Origin: JBBDYH01 sp040901795
GTDB taxonomy: Bacteria; Planctomycetota; Planctomycetia; Pirellulales; JALHPA01
Length of the DNA: 21,278 nucleotides
Assembly: GCA_040901795.1 (NCBI GenBank)
Contig: JBBDYH010000102.1
Coordinates: forward strand, 1-21,278
Direction: 5' to 3'
The translations under genes were made by a program, and so were the position numbers. The notes beneath the pieces are model-generated. The model saw only the letters and a list, made by a program, of their open reading frames with translations, was not told where the DNA came from and ran no database searches. Below are positions 12,895 to 21,278 of this stretch, in pieces. The number at the start of each line of letters is the position of its first letter. The stretch's first letter is position 1.

Positions 12895-15021
12895 ATGACT
12901 TGCCCACAGAAAACTAGAATCGCGATTGGCATATTCGCGATCACCATTTTCACCACCTGCCTTTCCGTCCGCTCGCACGCTGCCGATGAAAAGGCGAGCG
13001 ATCTGCCGCTAAATCGCGTGGTTTTGTTCTCCAGCGGGGTGGGCTTCTACGAGCACAATGGCCAGATCGAGGGGAACGGTCACGTAGACCTGAAGTTCAA
13101 CGTCGACGACGTCAATGACTTGCTCAAAAGCATGGTCTTGCAAGACTTGGGGGGCGGCCGAATCAGCACCGTGAACTACGAAAGCAAGGACCCGATCACT
13201 AAAACGCTGAAGACGTTCGCCATCGACCTGACCGCCAACCCCACGCTGGCCGACCTTTTGAAGCAGGTCCGCGGCGAGAAGGTGCAGGTCGAGGCCCCCA
13301 CGCCCATCGTCGGCACGATTGTCGGCGTGGAAACGCGTAAGGTGAAGGTCAACAAGGACGAGGCCATTGAGCAAGACTTTTTGAACCTGCTGACCGAGGA
13401 GGGGCTGCGGAGCATCAACCTGGAGGCCGTCAGCCGGATCAAGCTGCTCGACGCTGACCTCAACAGCGAGCTGACGCAGGCGCTGCAAATCCTGGCCACC
13501 GCCCACGATACCGACAAGAAGACCGTCACGCTCAACTTCCTGGGCCAAGGCAAGCGCGACGTGCGTGTGGGCTATATCCAAGAGTCGCCGATCTGGAAAA
13601 CGAGCTACCGGCTGGTGCTGAAGGACGACGAAAAGCCGTTTCTTCAAGGTTGGGCAATCGTGGAGAACACGACCGAGCAGGACTGGAACGACGTAAACCT
13701 GACGCTCATTAGCGGCCGGCCGATCTCGTTCGTGATGGACCTGTACCAGCCGCTCTACGTTCACCGGCCGGAAGTCAAGCCGGAGCTCTATGCCAGCCTT
13801 AGGCCGCAGACCTACGGCCAGGATTTGGCGGCCAAGGAGGCCGAGTTCGCCGAGGCGAGAGATCAGCGCGTGCTTTCGGAAAAACTCGCCGCGGAGCCGG
13901 CGCGAGCTGACCGAGCGCGAATGGCGCGTGCCCCCGCCGCATTTGGCCGCGGTGGCGGAATCGGCGGCGCCGGTGCTGCGCCGGGCCTGGCCGGTGACTT
14001 CGCCGCGGAGCGACCGCCGATGGACCTGCAGCAGGGGGTAGAGTCGCTGGCCCAAGCCGGCGACGTCGGCGAGCTGTTCCAGTACGTGATCGCCACGCCG
14101 GTGAAGCTGCCCCGGCAACAATCGGCCATGTTACCGATCGTCAACGAGAGCGTGGATGGAACCAAGGTGTCGATCTACAACCAGAGCGTGCAGGCCAAGC
14201 ACCCGCTGAACGGGCTGCGGCTGAAGAACACAACCAAGCTCAACTTGATGCAGGGTCCGGTCACCGTGTTTGACGACGGCGCCTATGCCGGCGACGCGCG
14301 AATCGAGGACCTGCAGCCCGGCACCGAGCGTTTGGTGAGCTACGCCTTGGACCTTGAAACGGAAGTCGCGCCCGAAAGCAAGGGACATCCTGAGCAACTG
14401 GTCAGCGTGAAGATCGCCAAGGGCACTCTGCACGCGCAGCGCAAGTACATGCGCGAGCAAAAGTACACGGTCAAGAACTCCGGCGACCATGCCAAGACCG
14501 TGCTGGTCGAGTACCCCTTCGACGCCAATTGGAAGCTGGTGACGCCCAAGGATCCGGCGGAAAAGACGCGGGACCTGTACCGGTTCAAGGTCGAGGCCAA
14601 GCCGGGTGAGCCGGCCACGCTCAATGTCGAAGAAGAGCGCGTCGTGCACCAGCAGTTCGCGATCACCAACCTGGACGACAACACGATCCTGTACTACGTA
14701 AACGCCAAGGTGGTCAACGACGAAGCAAAGAATGCTCTCCGCGAAGTGATCAAACGGAAGACCGCCATCCAGCAGACGGTGCAGCAGCGGACGACGCTCG
14801 AGCAGCAGATCCAGGCGATCGAGCAACAGCAGAACCGCATCCGCCAGAACATGGAGCGGCTCGACCGGACGAGCGATCTTTACAACCGCTATGTAAAGAT
14901 GTTCGGCGAGCAGGAAGACCAGTTTGGCAAGCTCCGCGACGAGATCGAGCAGCTCAAAAAGCAGGAACAAAAGCAGCGGCAAGATCTCGACAAATACCTG
15001 TTGTCGCTCGAGATTGCGTAA
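12895..15021 (+). CDS. Exported DUF4139-domain protein
   Basis: The 708-residue product has a signal peptide (MTCPQKTRIAIGIFAITIFT..., likely cleaved after SHA at about residue 29), so it acts outside the cytoplasm. An N-terminal beta domain with LNRVVLFSSGVGFYEHNG (about 37-54) resembles the DUF4140-type head. The DUF4139 body runs from about 210 to 590, with RVGYIQESPIWKTSYRLVL (near 222-241), GWAIVENTTEQDWNDVNLTL, and FQYVIATPVKLPRQQSAMLP. A Gly/Ala-rich stretch at about 342-372 (RGGGIGGAGAAPGLAGDF) interrupts it. A Gln/Arg-rich coiled coil fills about 616-705. The biochemical role of DUF4139 proteins is not established. ATG 12895 has AAGGAG with good spacing, so the 16-codon upstream extension is rejected. 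The giant TPR gene follows after 317 bases containing a large palindromic repeat. Confidence 0.9.
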   Translation: MTCPQKTRIAIGIFAITIFTTCLSVRSHAADEKASDLPLNRVVLFSSGVGFYEHNGQIEGNGHVDLKFNVDDVNDLLKSMVLQDLGGGRISTVNYESKDPITKTLKTFAIDLTANPTLADLLKQVRGEKVQVEAPTPIVGTIVGVETRKVKVNKDEAIEQDFLNLLTEEGLRSINLEAVSRIKLLDADLNSELTQALQILATAHDTDKKTVTLNFLGQGKRDVRVGYIQESPIWKTSYRLVLKDDEKPFLQGWAIVENTTEQDWNDVNLTLISGRPISFVMDLYQPLYVHRPEVKPELYASLRPQTYGQDLAAKEAEFAEARDQRVLSEKLAAEPARADRARMARAPAAFGRGGGIGGAGAAPGLAGDFAAERPPMDLQQGVESLAQAGDVGELFQYVIATPVKLPRQQSAMLPIVNESVDGTKVSIYNQSVQAKHPLNGLRLKNTTKLNLMQGPVTVFDDGAYAGDARIEDLQPGTERLVSYALDLETEVAPESKGHPEQLVSVKIAKGTLHAQRKYMREQKYTVKNSGDHAKTVLVEYPFDANWKLVTPKDPAEKTRDLYRFKVEAKPGEPATLNVEEERVVHQQFAITNLDDNTILYYVNAKVVNDEAKNALREVIKRKTAIQQTVQQRTTLEQQIQAIEQQQNRIRQNMERLDRTSDLYNRYVKMFGEQEDQFGKLRDEIEQLKKQEQKQRQDLDKYLLSLEIA

Positions 15022-15052
15022 GTGTAGTCCTCTCGCTCTGCAAGAGGATTCC

Positions 15053-15214
15053 TCGTTCCCACGCTCTGCGTGGGAACGTCCTCTGTGCCGCTCCGCGGCA
15101 CGTGCGTCGTTCTTGCGCTTAGCGGAGCCTGCCAACACGGACTTTCTTCCACTGCGAAACGTTTCGTGCCGCGGAGCGGCACGCGCTGCGTTCCCACGCG
15201 GAGCGTGGGAACGA
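15053..15214. repeat. Large nested palindromic repeat, family D
   Basis: This 162-bp element fills half of the 317-base gap between the DUF4139 and giant TPR genes. The left arm has TCGTTCCCACGCTCTGCGTG then GTGCCGCTCCGCGGCACG. The right arm has CGTGCCGCGGAGCGGCACG then TTCCCACGCGGAGCGTGGGA. Each arm contains two self-complementary hairpins, and the two arms also pair with each other. CGTTCCCACGC-type repeats are known from many bacterial genomes. Apart from it the gap holds only the GAGGAGAG ribosome-binding site (15325-15332) of the next gene. Confidence 0.88.
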
Positions 15215-15338
15215 GAGCTACATCATCTGTTACGAACTTTTTGCGCAACCGCGGCGTCTAAGGCGGTAGAACTGATGGAACGGCGGCTCGATGTGAGGCG
15301 ACCGCCGTACGCAGGGAACTTGCCTGAGGAGAGACGCT

Positions 15339-18300
15339 GTGCATCTTCACCGAGCGGTTGTCAATGTTTTCGCCTTCGCGTTTTGTGTCGCCCTCGCGCC
15401 GACCGCTCTTAAGGCCGACGCCGCGGCGGACTTGGAAAAGGGGCGCGCGGCGCTGCAGGCGGGCAAAGTCGAAGCGGCGCTGCCGCTGTTAACCTCGGCG
15501 GCGCAGGAGCTGCCCCAATCGGTCGAAGCGCAGCTTGCTCTCGGCGAGTGTTATCTGAAGCTCGGGGAAGTGGACAAGGCGCTCGCACAATATCGAAAAG
15601 TCCTGGCCCTTTCGCCGGAGCACGCCGCCGCCAAACGCATCGTCGACGGTCTGACCGGCAGCGGCCGCAACTATACCGAGCGCATGGAGGTTGCCCGGGC
15701 GTTTGCCAAGATCGGCGCATTCAAAAGTGCTGAGCCGGTCCTCGTGCGCGCGATCGCCGACGCAGCGACCGAAGAGGAGCGCCAGTCCGCTCGCCGCTTA
15801 TTGGTTGAAGTGCGGCTTTGGGCAGGCAACTTGACTCCCGCATTTGACGAAGCCGTCCGGTTGATGAACTCGCAACAGCACGCCGAAGCCGGCCGTGCCC
15901 TTGCCGCACTGGCTCTTTTGGGCTTTCCTGATTCCGATTTGGCCAGCGTACGCCGGCTGCTCGATGAACTGAAATCCTCGGTCGAGGCGGATAAAGAGGC
16001 CAAAGCCGACTGGCGCGGATGGCACAACGCCGCGATGTTCTTGCTCCATTTCGAAGACACCATTGAGCAATCCTCGAAACTCGCGGCCGATCGGCTCTCC
16101 GCGATTCCGGTCAGCACGTATCGGGCGACGGTGATAAATCGGCTGGTGGCCAAAACTCTGGCCCATGCCAGCGTGGTGATGGGCAAAGGAGACGCTGACT
16201 CGGCTTTGAAGTTCGCATGGCCCTTGGTGGCTGGTGGCGAAGCGCCCGGCGAAGTGGAGATCGGCAAGCCGATTGAGTTGAAGGGGGGCTGGCTCGATCA
16301 GACCGCGGCCGCCGCTCCCCATTGGATCCAAGTGGCACGCACGCTGGCCGCCATTGGCAAGGCCGACTTCGAACGCCACGGGGCACAAGCAAAGCTCGCG
16401 GGCTATTGGTTGGCGGCCGAGGTCATCCGCCAAGCGCCGGAGGCCGTCAATCGCCCGGACCAACTGATCCAGTTGGCCGCTCAATTGGCGAGCCTTAGTC
16501 GGCCGCAAGCCGACCGTAATCCCGGAACACCACTGAGCGCCGCTGACTCGCTGCAGCTTGTGATCCTGAAACATGCCCAAGCGCTCGCCGTGCATGATAG
16601 CGAGCGAATCGCGATCGTGGATTTGCTGATTGGACAGGTCGGCCGTTATCAACAGGCAGACGATCTGGAGGCGGGCTTGACGGGGTTGATCTCAATCGGT
16701 GCTGACGAGCCGATCAAACCTGGCGAGAAGTTGAACCTGGTCGAACCGTTCGATTCGCTTCCGGTGGGACCCGCGCACCAGAAACTATTGAGCTACCTGG
16801 CCGATCGCTTGGTTGAGCTTGGCGTGAGAAGCTTTCAAGAAGCGGCCGCCTCGCTGGCAACCAACGTCAACCGTGAAGTCAACCGCTACGACGCCGCGGC
16901 GATCAACCTTTATGGCCAACTCGCGGCGCTGTACCCAAACACCAACGCGGCCGCCGCCGACGCGATCATCCAGCGATATGCCCACGCCGAATCGTGGGCA
17001 GCCGCGTCCGACGCCGCGACTCGGTTCTATGCGCACCTCGCAGGCGACGCCGGCCGCTGGGCGGCGATCCGGCTGAAGCTGAGCCAGGCGCAGCGCGTCG
17101 AAGACCAGGCGCTGGCCGCAGGCCGACAGATTGGCAAGGAGCTATCGCCGTTGGTGAAAGAGGCGCTCGCCGAGATACTCACGATCGTGGCAAAAAACCC
17201 GACCAAGGCCAACCGCAGCGCCGCGATTCAACTCCTTGAGCCGTTGGTAAACCGCTATGCCACGTTGGAAAGGTTCGATCTGGCGGAAGGCGCAATCGCG
17301 CAACTGAGCGACGGTGAGCCAGCTACGCCGCTGGCGGACTGGGCCGCTTGGATGAGAATTCAACTTCTCGATCGGCAGGCCGGCCGGGCGCTGGCTTTGG
17401 CGACCATCCAGCTCGATCCCCGCTCGCAGCCGGCGTTGGGCGAATTTCATCAGCAAGAGTTGGAGCAGCTCACACAATTCGTTGCGAAGTATCCGCGGTC
17501 CGAATTCCTCGCCCAGGCAGTCGAGCGCGTCGTGCAGATCGCCCAGACCTACCAGAACCACCGTGCCTTTGCGGTCGCCGACAAGATTTTGAGCGACTTT
17601 CTCAATGCACATCCGAAGCTGGCGTTTGCCGAGCGGATCGAGTACCTGATCGTACAAAACACCGTCGCCAAAGCGACCGCGGCATTTCATGATCGCAAAG
17701 ACAAAACCACTCCTCCGGCGAAGCTCTCCGAGGAGTCCGAGGCGGCGCTCGCGGCGCTGACGGCGTTTCTGAAGAAGCACCTGACGGGACAGTTTGCGGC
17801 GGCCGCCGAGCAGGACCTGTTGAACACTGTGCGGACGCTGGGAAGTGTCGGTGCTGGGCCGCTCGCCCGCGAGGTGCTGGAACGGTTTTCGGCCGCAGTG
17901 CCGAACGTTCGATCGCCCGCTCAATGGAAGTTGTACCGGGCGGCGACGTTTCTCGGGGAGCTGGATCGCAATTACGGCATGTCGCTGTTGAACCCGCTGC
18001 CACCGGGTCGTGCATCTACGCCGGGAGAAGAAGCGCTGGTGATGGCAGGCGGCCGGCGGGTGGACCGACTCAAGTCGGGCGGCGGCGGCTCGGCTGACGA
18101 CATCAAGCTTGCCGAGGTTCGGGCGGCCGATGCGGCACGCCAGTTCGATCCTGCAGGAACGCCGTTTGGGGGCGGATACGACTCGGCCCGGCCAGGATAC
18201 GGCGCGATTAGAGCCGAGAGCGCGCTTCAGAACGCGGCGACGGAGTTCTCTGCGACAGCCCCCTCGTCGCAGCCGTCGACGAGCGATCTGGCGCTGGCGC

Positions 18301-20642
18301 AGGTGCGCCGAGCACAGCAGGATCACTTGACCACGATTGCCATGTTCGAACGGCAGGATGCCCGCGAGCCAATTCCGCGCGGCGATCGTAAGGACATCGC
18401 CTTGCCCAGCGGTCCGGTTCTGTCGGTCGCGGAAATGAAACGGCAGGATGAGGCCGCCGACCAGGCTTATGCGATCCTCATCGAATTGGCAGGGAGCAGC
18501 GATCCGGCCGAAGCGAATTTCGCCGAACACGCTCGCACGCACATCCACTGGATGTTCGCGTTCTTCGAGGGGCAGCTTCGCGCCGACCGTGCGGTGGCGA
18601 TGATCCGCCGCTACTTAAACGATCGCCCCACGGAGCCGGCCCGCGTGTCGCTGGCCTTCCGCATCCTCAACGATCTGTTGGTCTACGCCGCGCAACGCCA
18701 GCCCAATGATCGCATCAACAAGCAGTGGCTCGACGAGCGGCACGAGCGGTTCGAGCACGCCCGGCGTGAGATCGAAACCTTCATCAAGAAGTACAGCGAC
18801 CGCCGCGATTGGGTGCAGCAAGCGCAAATTCTTCGCATCGACAGTTTTGGCAGCGAGTCGCAGTTGGCGGCCATGATCAGCCCCGTGCGCGCCGGCGGCC
18901 TGCTGCTGCAAGCCGCTGAGGCAGTCACCACGCTCTTTGTGACGGCCCCGGACCATCCCGCGCGGGACCATCTAGCGGAGCGGTTGTGGACTCTATCGGA
19001 GCGGCTCGTCGCACTCGGGCAGCAGGAGCAGGCCATCTACGTACTGAGCCAGATTCCCATGTACTTCCCCACGCACGCGCGGGCCAACCAAGCCGTTCTG
19101 CGGCAGGCCGAGTTGTACGCTCAGAATCTTAGTAATCCGCTGCGCGCCGTCGAAACCTATCAGGAATATCTCGGTCTGGCTGGCGACAACGAAAACATCC
19201 GCTCGCAAATTTTCTCGATCGCCCAGCAGCTTGTCGGTAAGCAGCGCTATCTTGAAGCGCTCCACGTCTTCAACGCCTTCGTCGATAGTTTTCCCACGGA
19301 CGCTCGCGCGCCGCAGGCGCTACTGCAGATCGGCCAAACGCACCAGGCGAATGAGGCCTGGAACGAAGCCATGCAGGCTTACGAGCGGATTCTGGAGGAG
19401 TACCAAGGCGTGCAGATTACGCCGCAAGTCAAGCTGGCGATGGCCGAATGCCACATCAACCTCAGCCAGTGGCGGCAAGCCCGTAAGCTCTACAAAGAGT
19501 ACGCCCAACAGTATCCCAGCGACGGACAAGCCGAGCTTGCGCGGCAGCGGATCGAGATTCTCAAGAACCTTGACCGGTACCAAACGCTGCTAGCTGACGA
19601 AGAAGTGCAACGCAACAAGGACGACGCTCAGTTCCAGATCGGCGTGATCGTGCTCGAAAAGTTGAACAACCCGGTGAAAGCTGTCGCCGAATTCCGCAAG
19701 GTCGTGGTCAACTTCCCGAAGAGTCCGCAGGCCGACGACGCGCAGCTTGAGATCGGCAAGGCGCTGTTGTCGCTGAACCGGCTCGACGAGGCGCGCACGG
19801 AGCTGTTGAAGGTCGCGGAAAACTATCCGGGCAGCCCGCTGGCCGACGACGCATTGTACCTGGTTGGCCAGAGCTATGAGCGACAGGCTCAGCGGTTGGC
19901 CGCGGTAACGGGAGAGAAGGCGCGCGAAGAGGCCTTCGAGCGCGGGCAGCGCGGGGCCTATCAAGTGTTCAACGAGCAGGTGCAGGCCCAGGAGCGGCAG
20001 TTCGCCGCCCGCCGCGACATGCTTCGTCGCGAAGGGAAGAAGGAGGAGCTCGATCTGGACGAGGCCGCGCAGGCGTTTCGCTTGGGCAATGTGAATATGG
20101 AGACCCGCAGCGCCACTGCTCGCGTTGCCGGCATTCAGGCCGAAGCCGAAAGCGCCTTGCAAGTGGCCAATCGCCAGGACCGGATCAACGAGGCCAATCG
20201 ATTGGCGGTGGCGACCTACAGCCGCGCGGCCAACGAGTACCCGCTCGGCGACATGACCGACGATGCGCTGTTGCGGATGGCGCAGATTTACGAGACCGAG
20301 CTCAAGGACCGCGCCGCGGCAATGGAAACCTACCAAAAGGTAGTCAAATTCTTTCCCGGCACGCCGGTGGCCGAGGACGCAGCCTGGAAGGTCGCCCAGT
20401 TTTATGAGCAGGAAGGCAACTTCAAGGAAGCGGTGGACGCCTATCGCCAGTTCATCCGCAACTACCCCGTCAGCGCCCGCGTTGCCGACGCTCAGTTCGC
20501 CATGGCCGAGGCGCTTGAGCAGCTTGGCCGCTGGGTGGAGGCGATGGATGCGTATGAGACGTTCCGCCAGAAGTTCACCACGCACCCCAAAGTGCAGTTG
20601 GCGCTCGATCAGATCAATTGGATCAAGGCGTATCGGAAGTAG
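15339..20642 (+). CDS. Giant exported TPR-repeat protein (1767 residues)
   Basis: The product begins MHLHRAVVNVFAFAFCVALA, a signal peptide likely cleaved near ALKADA (about residue 28), so it is expected in the periplasm or at the cell surface. TPR units start at once (ADLEKGRAALQAGKVEAALP, then VEAQLALGECYLKLGEVDKA). The N-terminal half (about 30-890) is helical and TPR-like but degenerate. A Gly/Ala/Ser-rich low-complexity linker lies at about 900-1000. The C-terminal half has clear BamD/YbgF-like TPRs at about 1240-1500 and 1630-1767, such as VVVNFPKSPQADDAQLEIGK and YPGSPLADDALYLVGQSYE. A charged, coiled-coil-like segment lies at about 1520-1620. The start is GTG, with GAGGAGAG 6 bases upstream. 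Such proteins serve as scaffolds; partners are unknown. An incomplete exported TPR gene follows in the same direction. Confidence 0.92.
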   Translation: MHLHRAVVNVFAFAFCVALAPTALKADAAADLEKGRAALQAGKVEAALPLLTSAAQELPQSVEAQLALGECYLKLGEVDKALAQYRKVLALSPEHAAAKRIVDGLTGSGRNYTERMEVARAFAKIGAFKSAEPVLVRAIADAATEEERQSARRLLVEVRLWAGNLTPAFDEAVRLMNSQQHAEAGRALAALALLGFPDSDLASVRRLLDELKSSVEADKEAKADWRGWHNAAMFLLHFEDTIEQSSKLAADRLSAIPVSTYRATVINRLVAKTLAHASVVMGKGDADSALKFAWPLVAGGEAPGEVEIGKPIELKGGWLDQTAAAAPHWIQVARTLAAIGKADFERHGAQAKLAGYWLAAEVIRQAPEAVNRPDQLIQLAAQLASLSRPQADRNPGTPLSAADSLQLVILKHAQALAVHDSERIAIVDLLIGQVGRYQQADDLEAGLTGLISIGADEPIKPGEKLNLVEPFDSLPVGPAHQKLLSYLADRLVELGVRSFQEAAASLATNVNREVNRYDAAAINLYGQLAALYPNTNAAAADAIIQRYAHAESWAAASDAATRFYAHLAGDAGRWAAIRLKLSQAQRVEDQALAAGRQIGKELSPLVKEALAEILTIVAKNPTKANRSAAIQLLEPLVNRYATLERFDLAEGAIAQLSDGEPATPLADWAAWMRIQLLDRQAGRALALATIQLDPRSQPALGEFHQQELEQLTQFVAKYPRSEFLAQAVERVVQIAQTYQNHRAFAVADKILSDFLNAHPKLAFAERIEYLIVQNTVAKATAAFHDRKDKTTPPAKLSEESEAALAALTAFLKKHLTGQFAAAAEQDLLNTVRTLGSVGAGPLAREVLERFSAAVPNVRSPAQWKLYRAATFLGELDRNYGMSLLNPLPPGRASTPGEEALVMAGGRRVDRLKSGGGGSADDIKLAEVRAADAARQFDPAGTPFGGGYDSARPGYGAIRAESALQNAATEFSATAPSSQPSTSDLALAQVRRAQQDHLTTIAMFERQDAREPIPRGDRKDIALPSGPVLSVAEMKRQDEAADQAYAILIELAGSSDPAEANFAEHARTHIHWMFAFFEGQLRADRAVAMIRRYLNDRPTEPARVSLAFRILNDLLVYAAQRQPNDRINKQWLDERHERFEHARREIETFIKKYSDRRDWVQQAQILRIDSFGSESQLAAMISPVRAGGLLLQAAEAVTTLFVTAPDHPARDHLAERLWTLSERLVALGQQEQAIYVLSQIPMYFPTHARANQAVLRQAELYAQNLSNPLRAVETYQEYLGLAGDNENIRSQIFSIAQQLVGKQRYLEALHVFNAFVDSFPTDARAPQALLQIGQTHQANEAWNEAMQAYERILEEYQGVQITPQVKLAMAECHINLSQWRQARKLYKEYAQQYPSDGQAELARQRIEILKNLDRYQTLLADEEVQRNKDDAQFQIGVIVLEKLNNPVKAVAEFRKVVVNFPKSPQADDAQLEIGKALLSLNRLDEARTELLKVAENYPGSPLADDALYLVGQSYERQAQRLAAVTGEKAREEAFERGQRGAYQVFNEQVQAQERQFAARRDMLRREGKKEELDLDEAAQAFRLGNVNMETRSATARVAGIQAEAESALQVANRQDRINEANRLAVATYSRAANEYPLGDMTDDALLRMAQIYETELKDRAAAMETYQKVVKFFPGTPVAEDAAWKVAQFYEQEGNFKEAVDAYRQFIRNYPVSARVADAQFAMAEALEQLGRWVEAMDAYETFRQKFTTHPKVQLALDQINWIKAYRK

Positions 20643-20693
20643 GGTTCAGGGTTCAGCAATAGCCCCGGCCGGGAGGCCGGGGTTCAGGGTTGA
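20642..20693. repeat. GGGTTCA repeats flanking a perfect GC hairpin (possible terminator)
   Basis: GGGTTCAGGGTTCAG begins on the last base of the TPR stop codon and recurs as GGTTCAGGGTTGAG at 20681-20694. Between them, CCCCGGCC (20663-20670) pairs perfectly with GGCCGGGG (20675-20682) around a GGGA loop. The position directly after a 5.3-kb gene suggests a terminator, although no T-run follows. The heptamer is the one found inside the ATP-grasp gene at 10327-10360. Confidence 0.75.
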
Positions 20694-20717
20694 GCTTATA
20701 TGGTTCATTGAGAGGAT

Positions 20718-20784
20718 GTCATGCTGAGCGAAGCGAAGCATCTCGTGAGCGCCGCGAGAGATCCTTCGCTGCGCTCAGGATGAC
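20718..20784. repeat. Palindromic repeat family C, copy 2
   Basis: Two half-units, ATGCTGAGCGAAGCGAAGCAT and ATCCTTCGCTGCGCTCAGGAT, face each other and can fold singly or together. They match the copy at 9574-9676 with the half-unit variants in reverse order. The repeat lies between the two TPR genes. Confidence 0.9.
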
Positions 20785-20822
20785 GTTGGCGCGACCGTTA
20801 TTAAATGCGGAGACTAAGTCTT

Positions 20823-21278
20823 ATGATGTTACGATTGATCCAATCACTCCTGCTTGCTGCCGCAATATCCGCATCCACTTTCGCGGATGACAAGCCGGAA
20901 GCCACCGCCGCAGATGCTCCGGCGGAAGCTACGAAGCCGGCCAACAAATCGCAAACCGCCCAAGAACTGTTCGAAGCCGGCCGCAAGCTGTTCTTTCAGG
21001 GCGACTACAAAGGCGCCGTCGAAAAGCTGGCTTCGGCCGCCGCCGCCGATCCCGCGAAGACAAGCTACAAGCTGTTGCTGTCGAAAGCGCACCGCCTCTC
21101 CGGCGCTTCCGACAAGGCGACCGCCGTGCTAGAAGCGATCCTCAAGACGAATCCGGACCATGTTGAAGCCGGCGTCGAGCTGGCCGAGCTCCTCTCGCCG
21201 CAGAAACAGCCCGACCGCGTGATCGCCGTGCTGGAGCCGCTGTTGAAATACAAGCACGACTACCCGCTCTATCACCTG
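20823..21278 (+). CDS. Exported TPR protein (3' end cut by window)
   Basis: Exactly 152 codons are open to the right edge. The product begins MMLRLIQSLLLAAAISASTF, a signal peptide probably cleaved before ADDKPEA (about residue 21). An Ala/Pro/Thr-rich stretch follows (to about 45). TPR helices come next: TAQELFEAGRKLFFQGDYKG, AVEKLASAAAADP, LLSKAHRLSGASDKATAVLE, and VEAGVELAELLSPQKQPDRV. Either of two adjacent ATGs (20823, 20826) may be used; GGAG lies 10 bases before the first. It is in the same direction as the giant TPR gene, 180 bases downstream, with repeats in between. The two may serve the same cell-envelope assembly, but that is inferred only from position and fold. Confidence 0.88.
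   Translation, partial: MMLRLIQSLLLAAAISASTFADDKPEATAADAPAEATKPANKSQTAQELFEAGRKLFFQGDYKGAVEKLASAAAADPAKTSYKLLLSKAHRLSGASDKATAVLEAILKTNPDHVEAGVELAELLSPQKQPDRVIAVLEPLLKYKHDYPLYHL

Noticed and set aside
13009..14121. Long minus-strand open frames opposite the DUF4139 and TPR genes (also 14131-15138, 17142-18548 and 19590-20585)
   Set aside because: They have no recognisable motifs, and the plus-strand genes there have signal peptides, ribosome-binding sites and domain structure.

Overview
The window looks like a chromosomal segment of a planctomycete, probably of the Pirellulales type. This is an inference from GC-rich coding, a giant exported TPR protein beside another exported TPR protein, an exported HEAT-repeat protein, a DUF4139 protein, an NfeD/flotillin pair, and several families of short GC-rich palindromic repeats scattered between and inside genes. 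No rRNA, tRNA, CRISPR array, prophage or transposase gene was seen.

Layout. 1-2159 (minus): an NfeD-like membrane protein and a flotillin (cut by the window edge) overlap by 8 bp. 2434-3909 (minus): a cytochrome P450 whose I-helix lacks the usual acidic residue. 4067-4679 (plus): a BrnT-like toxin and a CopG/ribbon-helix-helix antitoxin, divergent from the P450. 4693-5994 (minus): an exported HEAT-repeat protein whose predicted N-terminus is encoded by a repeat. 6158-6667 (plus): a MoaB/MogA molybdopterin protein. 6832-7824 (plus): a membrane-anchored or exported endonuclease/exonuclease/phosphatase-fold protein. 7920-12421 (minus): a three-gene operon. 12895-20642 (plus): a DUF4139 protein and a 1767-residue TPR protein. 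20823 to the end (plus): the start of another exported TPR protein.

The most interesting unit is the minus-strand operon. In transcription order it encodes a KamA-type lysine 2,3-aminomutase, a D-Ala-D-Ala-ligase-like ATP-grasp enzyme, and a second ATP-grasp enzyme fused to a GNAT acetyltransferase. The aminomutase keeps the iron-sulfur cysteines, the PLP lysine and both aspartates that bind the substrate epsilon-amino group in the clostridial enzyme, at the same relative spacing. Read together, the genes suggest a route from L-lysine to beta-lysine, ligation into a small peptide, and acylation. The product is unknown. An N-acetylated beta-lysine dipeptide, perhaps a compatible solute, is one hypothesis.

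The second theme is repeat invasion. Both ATP-grasp genes carry repeat-family sequence in frame, one in a variable loop of the ligase fold and one as the linker to the acetyltransferase. Another repeat encodes the likely N-terminus of the HEAT protein, and another supplies the stop codon of the nuclease-like gene. Homologous copies lie in non-coding DNA of the same window, so the comparison can be made from this sequence alone.
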